A DNA stretch of 64,000 nucleotides, from NCBI RefSeq assembly GCF_020524085.2, contig NZ_CP129016.1, positions 421,001 to 485,000 on the forward strand, given 5' to 3'. Source of the DNA: Halobacillus litoralis. Lineage in GTDB: Bacteria; Bacillota; Bacilli; Bacillales; Halobacillaceae. A program made the position numbers and the translations under genes. The notes under the pieces were generated by a model, which was not told where the DNA came from, searched no databases, and was given only the letters and a program-made list of their open reading frames with translations. Positions 26,338 through 35,091 of this stretch are shown here, piece by piece (positions within the stretch are counted from its first letter, which is position 1; each line of letters begins with the position of its first letter).

Positions 26338-27798
26338 TTATCCTTTCAGCACTAACTTCGCCACGGATTCCACGTGATATGTCTGCGGAAACATATCCAC
26401 CGGCTGGATTCCTTCCACCTCATATCCGTTCTTCACTAAATACTTCATATCCCGCGCCTGTGTCTCCGGATTACAGGACACATACACAACCTTTTGCGGC
26501 TTGAGCTTCACAACACTTGATAAGAACGCTTCGTCGCTTCCGCTTCTCGGCGGGTCCATAATGACGACATCCGCTTTCTGCCCGCGCGCGGCCATGTCGA
26601 CCATGAATTCGCCGGCATCACCTTGATAAAAACGCGCATTATTCACGCCGTTGCGCTTCGAATTACGGATGGCATCCCGTACGGCATCCTTATTCACCTC
26701 TACGCCGATGACTTTACCAGCTTTGCGACTGGCTACAAGACCAATTGTCCCGATCCCGCAGTATGCATCGATCACGGTTTCGTTTCCAGTCAGCTCGGCC
26801 ATTTCAATCGCTTTTCCATAAAGCTTCTCTGTCTGAACCGGATTGATTTGATAAAAGGACTTTGCGGAAATTTCGAATTCCAGTCCGCACAACGTATCGG
26901 TAATCGTCCCCTTGCCGAACAGCACTTTTTCCTGTTCTCCCAGAACAACACTCGTATCGCGCTTATTTACATTCAATAGCATGGTCGTAATCTCTGGATG
27001 GGCTTTTCTCATAGCTTTCACAAAATTGTTTTTTCCTTTGAACTCCGAGGAGGCTGCGACGAGCACAACCATGATCTCTCCACTGACCTTGCCGACTTTA
27101 ATCAGCACGTGCCGCAAGAAGCCTCGTCCGGTATCCTCATTATACGGCTGCATTTTTGAATTTCTCATGTAGTCCTTGATCGTATCTATGATTTCGTCCG
27201 CTTTTGGATCATGTATGAGACAACGATCCATCGGGATGATTTCGTGCGTGTGCTGCGCATACAACCCGCCAATGACCTGACGCTTGTGATTCAGCCCGAA
27301 TGTCGTATGACTCTTATTCCGATAATCATACGGATGATCCATCGTGAAAATAGGCTCCGGCTTTCCGAACGGCTTCATCAGGTGATCGATCGTTTCCTGC
27401 TTGAAACGCGCTTGCGCATCGTTACTCATGTGCTGAAGTTGGCATCCCCCGCACTCGTAATAATAAGGACAAGGCGGATCGACGCGCTCTTCTGCTGAAG
27501 TGATGACACGCTTTACTTCTGCGTCCAAAGACCGACCCTTTTGAATGATGTTTACCTCAGCCTTTTCCCCTGGCAGCAGCAAAGGGACTTCCAGACGATT
27601 GCCCTTCCACTCGGCGATCCCCTTTCCTTCATCGGTCAGACCTGAGCACGTGACCTCTGCCGTTACGGGTTTCTGACCACGGACAGTTTTACCTTTGGAT
27701 GGTGTATGAGGAGAGGGTTTCTGTTTCCCATATGGCTTTCCAGACCTGTTCGGTTTCTTATTCGTCTTTTTATATCCTTGATTCTTTCGTTTACTCAT
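26338..27798 (-). CDS. rlmD: 23S rRNA (uracil-5-)-methyltransferase, RumA/RlmD-RlmCD type
   Basis: A SAM-dependent methyltransferase of 486 residues making 5-methyluridine in 23S rRNA. A basic 45-residue N-terminal extension precedes a TRAM domain (about 46-105). Then come the iron-sulfur cysteines CPYYYECGGCQLQH, the SAM motif VIDAYCGIGTIGL, MDPPRSG, and the nucleophilic Cys in YVSCNPETQARD. B. subtilis RlmCD (YefA) modifies two sites, so the number of targets here is open. ATG 27798 has an AGGAAG RBS. Confidence 0.9.
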   Translation of the reverse strand: MSKRKNQGYKKTNKKPNRSGKPYGKQKPSPHTPSKGKTVRGQKPVTAEVTCSGLTDEGKGIAEWKGNRLEVPLLLPGEKAEVNIIQKGRSLDAEVKRVITSAEERVDPPCPYYYECGGCQLQHMSNDAQARFKQETIDHLMKPFGKPEPIFTMDHPYDYRNKSHTTFGLNHKRQVIGGLYAQHTHEIIPMDRCLIHDPKADEIIDTIKDYMRNSKMQPYNEDTGRGFLRHVLIKVGKVSGEIMVVLVAASSEFKGKNNFVKAMRKAHPEITTMLLNVNKRDTSVVLGEQEKVLFGKGTITDTLCGLEFEISAKSFYQINPVQTEKLYGKAIEMAELTGNETVIDAYCGIGTIGLVASRKAGKVIGVEVNKDAVRDAIRNSKRNGVNNARFYQGDAGEFMVDMAARGQKADVVIMDPPRSGSDEAFLSSVVKLKPQKVVYVSCNPETQARDMKYLVKNGYEVEGIQPVDMFPQTYHVESVAKLVLKG

Positions 27799-27870
27799 AG
27801 GCACTTCCTGTCTTTGCTTATTTGCCCCTCATTATAAACTACCGGAAGCCGGCGGTAAAACAGAGGGAAG

Positions 27871-27901
27871 AAAAAAGAGCTTCCCTTTGAGTGGGAAGCT
27901 C
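27871..27901 (-). terminator. Intrinsic terminator of the MFS gene
   Basis: GAGCTTCCC pairs with GGGAAGCTC and is followed by T6 on the - strand, directly past the MFS stop. Confidence 0.85.
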
Positions 27902-27907
27902 CTTGTA

Positions 27908-29098
27908 TCAACTCTGTCTAAGTTTTTGAATGAGAAGGAATCCGGCAGCCACCGCGAAAAAGATCAGCAGCAAGCCCGCAAAACCGTTGGTAAAACCCGT
28001 ACGCTCGATCGCAAATCCGAACAACGGAAAGCTGATCATAATGATAAAACTTTCCATTAAACCGATTAATGAAAAGAAGGTGGATCGGACATTACTTTTT
28101 AATAAGTTTTGCACAAACGAGCTGAAGATGGGTTCGAAGAGACTCAACAGCTGCGCAAGGAATAAGAAGGATAGTAGAATGGCCCAGTCCATGGCAAAGA
28201 TAAATAGCATGAAAAATAACAGGAACAGCCCTAAGCCGTAATATAAGATATTGAAAAACTCAAACCGTTTTTCGACCCTGTAAGCGATTTTCGCCATGAG
28301 GACTCCTAAGAGCCCCTCCACTGTAAATACAGCACCTACCACAGCAGAGGAGTAGCCTAACTGGATGAAGTACTCCTGACCGTAAAACACGAGGATCACC
28401 ATCACTGCACTCGCCAAAATAAACAACACCACAGGCCGGTGGATGACCGAATTCTCCCTCCATACAACCAAACCTAATTTAAATTGATGGACCCACTGGT
28501 TATACCAGCGACCGCCGATGTCTTCCGTTTTTTCACGTTCCGGCTCCTTCAATAAAAACAATGGAATGAGAGCAAGAATATGGGTGAAGATCGTTGTTCC
28601 ATACACCCATCCCCAGCTGATATCCGCCATAAAACCGCCGAGGAATTTGGCAAGGCTTAATGACAATAGAGCAAGAGCCGTCATGCTTCCGATCACCTTC
28701 GTATAATCTTTCTCCCGCTTTTCATTTTTTAACGTGTCATAGGCAAACGCCTGCTCAGCACCGGAATGGAAAGTCACCATCATCCCCATCGATAAAAAGG
28801 CGAGCGTGAACATTGAAAAAGTATCGCTGATCATCATAAACACACCATAAAGAATGCTGAACACATTGCCGATAACTAAACTCACTTTCCGGCCATACAA
28901 ATCCGCAATCATCCCTGTAGGAACCTCAAAAAGAACAATCGCCAAGTGAAGAAAAGCTTCCAGCAAACCGATTTGACCAAACGTCATTCCTCTGTCACCA
29001 AGGTAGATGACCCACAAGGCCCGGTCAAAAAACAACTGAGCAAAAAAGATATAGAAATAAAGCATATAGATATTGCGTTTTGTTTTAAACATTGTCAT
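27908..29098 (-). CDS. MFS efflux transporter under a leader-peptide attenuator
   Basis: A 396-residue, 12-helix major facilitator protein. Helices 2-3 carry FEVPTGMIADLYGRKVSL, a variant of the DHA loop motif (GxxxDRxGRR). The group resembles drug/H+ antiporters of DHA3 or macrolide-efflux type. Substrate is not known, but the upstream leader ORF and terminator suggest induction by a ribosome-targeting compound (inference). The start is ATG 29098 or, better spaced from GAGAGGA, ATG 29092. Confidence 0.85.
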   Translation of the reverse strand: MTMFKTKRNIYMLYFYIFFAQLFFDRALWVIYLGDRGMTFGQIGLLEAFLHLAIVLFEVPTGMIADLYGRKVSLVIGNVFSILYGVFMMISDTFSMFTLAFLSMGMMVTFHSGAEQAFAYDTLKNEKREKDYTKVIGSMTALALLSLSLAKFLGGFMADISWGWVYGTTIFTHILALIPLFLLKEPEREKTEDIGGRWYNQWVHQFKLGLVVWRENSVIHRPVVLFILASAVMVILVFYGQEYFIQLGYSSAVVGAVFTVEGLLGVLMAKIAYRVEKRFEFFNILYYGLGLFLLFFMLFIFAMDWAILLSFLFLAQLLSLFEPIFSSFVQNLLKSNVRSTFFSLIGLMESFIIMISFPLFGFAIERTGFTNGFAGLLLIFFAVAAGFLLIQKLRQS

Positions 29099-29116
29099 TC
29101 GTCCTCTCTTATACAT

Positions 29117-29148
29117 AAAAAAATCCACACGTGATCTTTCCCGTGTGG
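29117..29148 (-). terminator. Intrinsic terminator in the MFS leader (attenuator)
   Basis: A 7-bp GC-rich stem (CCACACG / CGTGTGG) with a ten-base loop, followed by A and T7. It lies 50 nt past the leader stop codon and about 20 nt before the MFS start, where it would block read-through. Confidence 0.8.
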
Positions 29149-29197
29149 CAGCTTCCGCTATTTGAAGGAAATCATACGTACGTTCACACTATGGAAT

Positions 29198-29308
29198 TCA
29201 GCTAAAAAAGGACAGACTTGTCCCTTGGACCGCTGGAATTCCAAAAATAGACATCATGAAAAGCAGATGTTTGTCCTCACTTTTGACGTCTAAGGTGAAT
29301 GTAGGCAT
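29198..29308 (-). CDS. Leader peptide of the MFS gene (36 residues)
   Basis: An ATG seven bases after AAAGGAGGG opens a 36-codon frame (MPTFTLDVKSEDKHLLF at the start, GIPAVQGTSLSFFS at the end). It lies between a good promoter and a terminator, with the MFS gene next in line. The 3' half of the ORF can fold: GGAATTCCAGC in codons 23-26 pairs with GCTGAATTCC across the stop codon, enclosing a small GGACA/TGTCC hairpin. A ribosome stalled in this ORF would change the folding downstream. No homologue is known to me. Confidence 0.65.
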   Translation of the reverse strand: MPTFTLDVKSEDKHLLFMMSIFGIPAVQGTSLSFFS

Positions 29309-29342
29309 GATTTTCCCTCCTTTATGTACAAGATTCGTTTCC

Positions 29343-29371
29343 ATTATAGTACGCTTTCAAACTTTAGACAA
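29343..29371 (-). promoter_or_regulatory. Sigma-A promoter of the leader/MFS transcript
   Basis: TTGTCT and TATAAT with exactly 17 bp between them, about 35 bp upstream of the leader start codon. Confidence 0.75.
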
Positions 29372-29433
29372 CTTGCTCTGGATCAACAGACAACCAGTCT
29401 TTTAATAATGAGCATGAATCATAAACGATTTTT

Positions 29434-29463
29434 TTGTTGTATCCATCCGCAAACAATGATACT
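29434..29463 (+). promoter_or_regulatory. Candidate promoter of the ppdK operon
   Basis: TTGTTG, 18 bp, GATACT. The CcpN-like sites lie directly downstream. Confidence 0.45.
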
Positions 29464-29477
29464 ATACTATTCAGTAA

Positions 29478-29525
29478 TAGTATGACACATTAACTTAATA
29501 ACACCACATTAGTGTGACACATTAA
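29478..29525 (+). promoter_or_regulatory. Two direct repeats resembling CcpN operators
   Basis: TAGTATGACACATTAA (29478-29493) and TAGTGTGACACATTAA (29510-29525) differ at one base and are 32 bp apart, three helical turns. Each matches the CcpN consensus TRTGHYATAYW as I recall it at 10 of 11 places. Confidence 0.55.
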
Positions 29526-29613
29526 TCAGGAAGGGATGAAAGGTTGGAAAACTGTACATAAGCCAACGTTTTCATACACTTCCGCTAATGACTAAACGTA
29601 AGGGAGATGGATT

Positions 29614-30432
29614 GTGACGAATCAAGAAATGGTTTATATCGTGTCCGATTCCGTCGGGGAAACAGCTGAATTAATGGTAAAAGCTGTGGCAAGTCAATTT
29701 TTTGGTCAGGAAGTTGAGATCCAGCACTTTTCCTATGTAGAGGACGAGCAGGATATAAATAATGTCATCACGGTTGCAAAGTATCGCCCTTCCATCATTG
29801 CTTACACCATCGTCCTCCCTGATTTGAAGGATTATCTTGACAAGAGAGCGGATGAAGAACAAATCATTGCGGTTGATTTGATGTATCCTCTCATGAATGC
29901 GTTCTCTCAAAAATTCAATCTGCAGCCCAATCGTCAGCCTGGGCAGATGAGAAAGTTGGATGAGAACTATTTCAAACGGGTGGAAGCCATTGAGTTTGCT
30001 GTGAAATATGATGACGGACAGGAAGTCAGAGGATTGAAACAGGCAGATATTGTGCTCGTCGGGGTATCGAGGACCTCCAAGACTCCTCTTTCTATGTATC
30101 TAGCAAATAAACAATTCAAGGTAGCCAATGTGCCTCTGATCCCTGAGGTTCCGCCTCCTGAAGAACTTTTTGAGATTCCAAGGAAAAAATGCATTGGATT
30201 AATCATTTCACCGGAAAAATTAAATGATATTCGCAGAGAACGATTAAAAAGACTGGGACTAACAAACTCAGCCAGTTATGCCTCATTGAATCGAATCTTC
30301 GAAGAATTAACGTGTGCGGAAGACATTATGAAAAAAATTGGATGTCCAGTGATTGATGTTTCCAATAAGGCGATTGAAGAGACAGCCGATATCATCCTGG
30401 CCATGTTTAATAAAAGGGGGAGCTTTGCCTAA
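29614..30432 (+). CDS. Pyruvate, phosphate dikinase regulatory protein (kinase/phosphorylase)
   Basis: A DUF299 family protein of 272 residues that switches PPDK off and on by ADP-dependent phosphorylation and Pi-dependent dephosphorylation of a threonine next to the catalytic histidine. The N-terminus YIVSDSVGETAELMVKA and the P-loop-like VLVGVSRTSKTPLSMYLA are both diagnostic. It is orthologous in type to B. subtilis YqfL, which lies next to ccpN. The start is GTG at 29614 after AAGGGAG. It overlaps the ppdK start by one base, so the two are translationally coupled. Confidence 0.92.
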   Translation: MTNQEMVYIVSDSVGETAELMVKAVASQFFGQEVEIQHFSYVEDEQDINNVITVAKYRPSIIAYTIVLPDLKDYLDKRADEEQIIAVDLMYPLMNAFSQKFNLQPNRQPGQMRKLDENYFKRVEAIEFAVKYDDGQEVRGLKQADIVLVGVSRTSKTPLSMYLANKQFKVANVPLIPEVPPPEELFEIPRKKCIGLIISPEKLNDIRRERLKRLGLTNSASYASLNRIFEELTCAEDIMKKIGCPVIDVSNKAIEETADIILAMFNKRGSFA

Positions 30433-33107
30433 TGGAAAACCATTTTGTATTCATGTTTGATCACTCTGAAAAAAACGAGAAAGAACTCCTAGGTGGAAAA
30501 GGCGCGAATTTAGCTGAAATGACCCGGATCGGTTTACCCGTTCCTTATGGTTTTACGATTACCACAGACGCCTGCAACGCCTATTATGATGCAGAAAAAT
30601 CCATATCTCCAGAAGTCGAATCCCAAGTATTACAATCCCTCCAAGTCCTTGAAGAGAAAACAGACAAAAAATTAGGGGATCCAACCAATCCACTTCTCGT
30701 TTCTGTGCGCTCAGGTGCCGTCCATTCCATGCCTGGGATGATGGATACCGTTTTGAACCTTGGAATGAATGATGACACGGTTAAAGGAATGGCCGAACTT
30801 ACGAATAACGCTCGCTTTGCCTATGATTCCTATCGCCGGTTTATTCAAATGTTTGGGAATGTTGTCCTGAATATAGAAAACTACTTTTTCGAACATCGCT
30901 TGGAAGAAATCCGCGAAGAAAAAGGGTACCAGTCCGATACAGAACTCACAGCCGAAGATTGGAAAGAAGTAATCGAAGCATTCAAATCGATTGTGCTCAA
31001 AAATACGAAGCGAAGCTTTCCTCAGGATCCAAAGGAACAGCTTTTCCTTACAATTAAGGCCGTGTTTGACTCATGGAATAACAAACGGGCCATCCTGTAC
31101 CGCCGCCTTCATCAAATTCCCGGCCACCTTGGTACAGCGGTCAACATTCAAAGCATGGTTTTCGGAAATATGGGAGAGGATTCCGGCACGGGGGTTGCCT
31201 TTACGCGCAACCCATCCACCGGGGAGTCTAAGCTTTATGGAGAATATTTGATCAATGCACAGGGAGAAGACGTCGTCGCAGGGATCCGTACACCTCAGCC
31301 GATTGCGACGCTTAAAGATGAAATGCCGGATGTCTATCAACAATTGGTGGAGACCTGTCAGTTATTAGAAGACCATTACAAAGATATGCAGGACATTGAA
31401 TTTACAGTAGAACGTGGAAAGCTGTTCATCCTACAAACACGGACAGGGAAGCGAACGGCCCAGGCAGCCATTCGAATTGCTGTTGAAATGGTAAAAGAGA
31501 AAATCATGGACCAGCGGGAAGCTTTATTACGCGTGGATCCCGATCAGCTCAATCAGCTCCTCCATCACCGTATCGATCCTGAATACAAGAGGGAACATTT
31601 AGCTACAGGCTTACCCGCTTCCCCTGGAGCTGCTACAGGACAGGTCGTCTTTGATGCGGATGAAGCAGATATGCTGGCCAAGGATGGAAAGAAGGTCATT
31701 CTCGTCCGCCCTGAAACGACACCTGATGACATCCATGGAATCATCGCCTCTCAAGCTACAGTGACAAGCCGAGGCGGGATGACCAGTCATGCCGCCGTTG
31801 TTGCCAGAGGAATGGGGAAAGCTTGTATATGCGGCTGTGACTCTATGAAAATCCATTTGGAATCCAAACAGTTTACCGTAGGCGAGACGACTGTAAACCA
31901 CGGGGATACCATTACAATTGACGGATCGACAGGGGAAATCTTCCTCGGTGAAATTCCAATGATTGAACCAGAACTTTCGGAAGAATTCCAACTGCTGCTT
32001 CGCTGGGCAGATGAAGAAAGAAAGATCGGAGTCCGGGCGAATGCGGATAATCCAACAGACGCTGCGAAAGCCCTGGAGTTTGGAGCCGGTGGCATTGGTC
32101 TTTGCCGTACCGAGCATATGTTTATGGACAGTTCCCGTATTCCTACCGTTCAAAGCATGATCCTATCTGAAACGATCATGGAACGTAAGGAGGCTCTTGA
32201 TCAACTCCTGCCTATGCAGCAACAGGATTTTGAGCAGATTTTTGAAACGATGCAAGGACATCCCATCACTGTAAGGTTACTAGATCCCCCGCTTCATGAA
32301 TTTATGCCGGACAAAGAAGAATTGCTCGTTAATGTGACGAGGTTGCAAATCACTAGTCCCGACTCAAAAGAGTTGCAGGAAAAACAAAACCTTTTACGCA
32401 AAGTACGATTATTAGAAGAAGCAAATCCTATGTTAGGCCTTCGTGGCTGCCGCTTAGGCATGATTCATCCCGAAATTTACGAAATGCAAATCATGGCTAT
32501 TTTCCAGGCGATGTCTACCGTCATGAAAAAAGGAATCACAGTGAAACCGGAAATCATGATTCCGTTAGTCAGCCATGTGAATGAACTGAAAGAAATGCGC
32601 CAATTGGTGATTCGAATCAGCCAGCAAGTCCAGACAGAAACTGGCCTGGAATTTAATTATTTAATTGGAACCATGATTGAAACACCGCGTGCAGCACTCA
32701 CAGCCGATCAGATTGCTGAAGAGGCAGACTTCTTCTCCTTTGGAACCAATGATTTAACTCAAACGACGTTTGGGTTCAGTCGAGACGATGCAGAAGGTAA
32801 GTTTCTTCAACAGTATGTAGATAGCGATGTGCTACACAGAAATCCATTCGTTTCCTTGGACCAGGATGGTGTTGGAAAACTTGTAGAGAGTGGTGTCAAA
32901 CTGGGTAAAGCAACAAATCCTGCCCTGAAAACAGGGATTTGTGGAGAACACGGAGGAGAAAAAGAGTCCATTCAGTTCTGCTATGATTTAGGACTGGAGT
33001 ATGTAAGCTGCTCTCCTTTCCGCGTTCCATCAGCACGACTGGCAGCCGCTCAGTCAACCATTCGCAGCGAACGGAAAAAGTCGCGAAAAGAACCTCAGTA
33101 CAATTAA
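30432..33107 (+). CDS. ppdK: Pyruvate, phosphate dikinase
   Basis: An 891-residue three-domain enzyme interconverting pyruvate, ATP and Pi with PEP, AMP and PPi. The N-terminal ATP-grasp domain has GGKGANLAEM, SVRSGAVHSMPGMMDTVLNLG and MVFGNMGEDSGTGVAFTRNP. The phosphohistidine domain has GGMTSHAAVVARGMGK with catalytic His453 and regulatory Thr451. The C-terminal PEP/pyruvate barrel has GLCRTEHMF and a Cys in GICGEHGG. The length is normal. With the regulatory protein it allows reversible PEP formation in gluconeogenic growth. Confidence 0.95.
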   Translation: MENHFVFMFDHSEKNEKELLGGKGANLAEMTRIGLPVPYGFTITTDACNAYYDAEKSISPEVESQVLQSLQVLEEKTDKKLGDPTNPLLVSVRSGAVHSMPGMMDTVLNLGMNDDTVKGMAELTNNARFAYDSYRRFIQMFGNVVLNIENYFFEHRLEEIREEKGYQSDTELTAEDWKEVIEAFKSIVLKNTKRSFPQDPKEQLFLTIKAVFDSWNNKRAILYRRLHQIPGHLGTAVNIQSMVFGNMGEDSGTGVAFTRNPSTGESKLYGEYLINAQGEDVVAGIRTPQPIATLKDEMPDVYQQLVETCQLLEDHYKDMQDIEFTVERGKLFILQTRTGKRTAQAAIRIAVEMVKEKIMDQREALLRVDPDQLNQLLHHRIDPEYKREHLATGLPASPGAATGQVVFDADEADMLAKDGKKVILVRPETTPDDIHGIIASQATVTSRGGMTSHAAVVARGMGKACICGCDSMKIHLESKQFTVGETTVNHGDTITIDGSTGEIFLGEIPMIEPELSEEFQLLLRWADEERKIGVRANADNPTDAAKALEFGAGGIGLCRTEHMFMDSSRIPTVQSMILSETIMERKEALDQLLPMQQQDFEQIFETMQGHPITVRLLDPPLHEFMPDKEELLVNVTRLQITSPDSKELQEKQNLLRKVRLLEEANPMLGLRGCRLGMIHPEIYEMQIMAIFQAMSTVMKKGITVKPEIMIPLVSHVNELKEMRQLVIRISQQVQTETGLEFNYLIGTMIETPRAALTADQIAEEADFFSFGTNDLTQTTFGFSRDDAEGKFLQQYVDSDVLHRNPFVSLDQDGVGKLVESGVKLGKATNPALKTGICGEHGGEKESIQFCYDLGLEYVSCSPFRVPSARLAAAQSTIRSERKKSRKEPQYN

Positions 33108-33146
33108 TTGAGCTTGGGTCCGTCTCTTATCGTGATATTTTTGTAC

Positions 33147-33184
33147 AAAAAGCGTTCCATCCATTATTTGGATGGAACGCTTTT
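33147..33184 (+). terminator. Intrinsic terminator of the ppdK operon
   Basis: A perfect stem (AAAAGCGTTCCATCCA and its complement) with a TTAT-type loop; it is symmetrical enough to act both ways. Confidence 0.85.
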
Positions 33185-33200
33185 CATGTTAAAAACAATA

Positions 33201-33271
33201 AAAAGGAGAAGGCTCCCCTTCATCCATGTACGCTTCACGAGTCATACATTTTAAAGGGTCCTTCTCCTTTT
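33201..33271 (-). terminator. Candidate terminator of betA
   Basis: AAAAGGAGAAGG pairs with CCTTCTCCTTTT across a 47-nt loop, and the - strand ends in T. The long loop makes it less certain. Confidence 0.5.
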
Positions 33272-33276
33272 ACGTT

Positions 33277-34989
33277 TTATTTTGTTACAGCTTTGGCATT
33301 AGATTTAGGAACGGTTCCTGCATCCGCTGGGTGGACACCGTGCTGGTAGTAATCGGCGTCGATTGGATCGAGCGGTTTACGTCCAAGGATAAGGTCTGCA
33401 GCCTTTTCTGCCAGCATCAATACAGGTGCGTGAATATTTCCGTTTGTCACGTAAGGCATAGCAGATGCATCGACTACGCGTACGTTATCAAGTCCGTGAA
33501 CCTTCATCGATTCAGGGTCTACGACAGACATAGGATCTGTTTCAGGTCCCATTTTCGCCGTACAAGACGGGTGAAGAGCTGTCTCCGCATCTTCTCTTAC
33601 CCATTCAAGGATTTCTTCCTCGGTTTGTACCGTAGGACCAGGTGAAATTTCACCAGCATTATATGGCTTCATAGAAGGCTGGGACATAATTTCACGGGTG
33701 ATATTGATGGCTTCGATCCACTCTCGTTTGTCCTGTTCTGTAGAAAGGTAGTTGTAAACCATGCTTGGATGCTCTTTTGGATCTTTTGATTTAATCTTCA
33801 AAGATCCACGGGCATCGGAGTACATTGGTCCGATGTGAACTTGGAAACCGTGATCTGTCGGTGCTTTTTGTCCATCGTAACGGACGGCTACCGGAAGGAA
33901 GTGGAACATCAAGTTCGGGTAGTCGACCTCATCGTTGGAACGGACGAAACCTCCGCCTTCGAAGTGGTTCGTCGCAGCTGGACCTGTACGTCCAAGCATC
34001 CACTGAAGACCGATCCAAGGCATACGGCGCTTCTGGAGGTTCGGCTGTTCGGAAACAGGAACAGGGCAAGCGTGCTGGACATAAACTTCAAGGTGATCCT
34101 GAAGGTTTTCCCCTACACCTGGAAGGTCAACAACTGGATCAATGCCAAGAGAGCGAAGGTGTTTCGCATCGCCTACACCAGATAGTTGAAGCAGCTGTGG
34201 CGTGTTGATCGCTCCACCGGCAAGGATGACTTCTCCTGCTTCCACTTGATGCATTTTTCCGTTTCGCTTATAGGTCAATCCTTTTGCTTTCGTGCCATCA
34301 AAGTCAATGCTCGTAACGAAAGCACGAGTCTTGACTGTCAGATTCTCACGGTCCATGATCGGGTGCAAGTAAGCACGTGAGGCTGACAAGCGCTGCCCTT
34401 TGTACACATGCTTATCAAATGGGCCGAACCCTTCCTGACGAAATCCGTTCACATCAGGTGTACGGTTATAACCGGCTTCTACTGCTGAATCAAAAAAGGC
34501 CTGGAATAGAGGGTTTTTCGCTGGACCGCGCTCCAATTTAATGGGACCATCGTGGCCGCGCATGTCATCTTCCGGTGACGCCAGCGCATTTTCCAGACGC
34601 TTGAAGTATGGAAGGCAGTGAGCCCAATCCCAGTTTGTCATTCCTTCATCGGCACCCCAGCGTTCATAGTCTTTCGGGTTTCCACGTTGGTAGATCATCC
34701 CGTTAATGGAACTGGAACCTCCCAGAACTTTTCCTCGGGCATGAGGGATACGGCGTCCATTCATATATGGTTCTGGGTCTGATTCGTACTGCCAGTCATA
34801 AAGGTTTTTACCTGAAGGGAATGGCAGAGCCGCAGGCATTTGGATCAATAAGTCCCAAGAATAGTCACTGCGTCCTGCTTCTAGTACAAGGACGCTTTTT
34901 TTACCATCCTCACTTAGGCGGTTTCCCATTACTGAACCTGCACTACCGCCTCCAACGATTACGTAATCATATGATTCAATCATAGCCAT
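33277..34989 (-). CDS. betA: Choline dehydrogenase (GMC oxidoreductase)
   Basis: A 570-residue GMC flavoenzyme oxidising choline to betaine aldehyde. The FAD motif [19 protein letters not shown] is at the N-terminus, [21 protein letters not shown] is GMC signature 1, and [16 protein letters not shown] is signature 2. The active-site pair is His in [11 protein letters not shown] and a second His in [17 protein letters not shown], both of BetA type. RBS AAGGAGG precedes the ATG. It lies 102 bp downstream of betB in the same direction, giving the two-step route to the osmoprotectant glycine betaine. It fits a salt-tolerant organism. Confidence 0.92.
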   Translation of the reverse strand: MAMIESYDYVIVGGGSAGSVMGNRLSEDGKKSVLVLEAGRSDYSWDLLIQMPAALPFPSGKNLYDWQYESDPEPYMNGRRIPHARGKVLGGSSSINGMIYQRGNPKDYERWGADEGMTNWDWAHCLPYFKRLENALASPEDDMRGHDGPIKLERGPAKNPLFQAFFDSAVEAGYNRTPDVNGFRQEGFGPFDKHVYKGQRLSASRAYLHPIMDRENLTVKTRAFVTSIDFDGTKAKGLTYKRNGKMHQVEAGEVILAGGAINTPQLLQLSGVGDAKHLRSLGIDPVVDLPGVGENLQDHLEVYVQHACPVPVSEQPNLQKRRMPWIGLQWMLGRTGPAATNHFEGGGFVRSNDEVDYPNLMFHFLPVAVRYDGQKAPTDHGFQVHIGPMYSDARGSLKIKSKDPKEHPSMVYNYLSTEQDKREWIEAINITREIMSQPSMKPYNAGEISPGPTVQTEEEILEWVREDAETALHPSCTAKMGPETDPMSVVDPESMKVHGLDNVRVVDASAMPYVTNGNIHAPVLMLAEKAADLILGRKPLDPIDADYYQHGVHPADAGTVPKSNAKAVTK

Positions 34990-35091
34990 ACACTGTTCCT
35001 CCTTGATGTTTAATACGGAAAGAAGGAGCTCGGAATACCCCTTCTCCCTTTATCTGTTTTTGTTCATGAATGTTAAAAATAAATAATTAGC

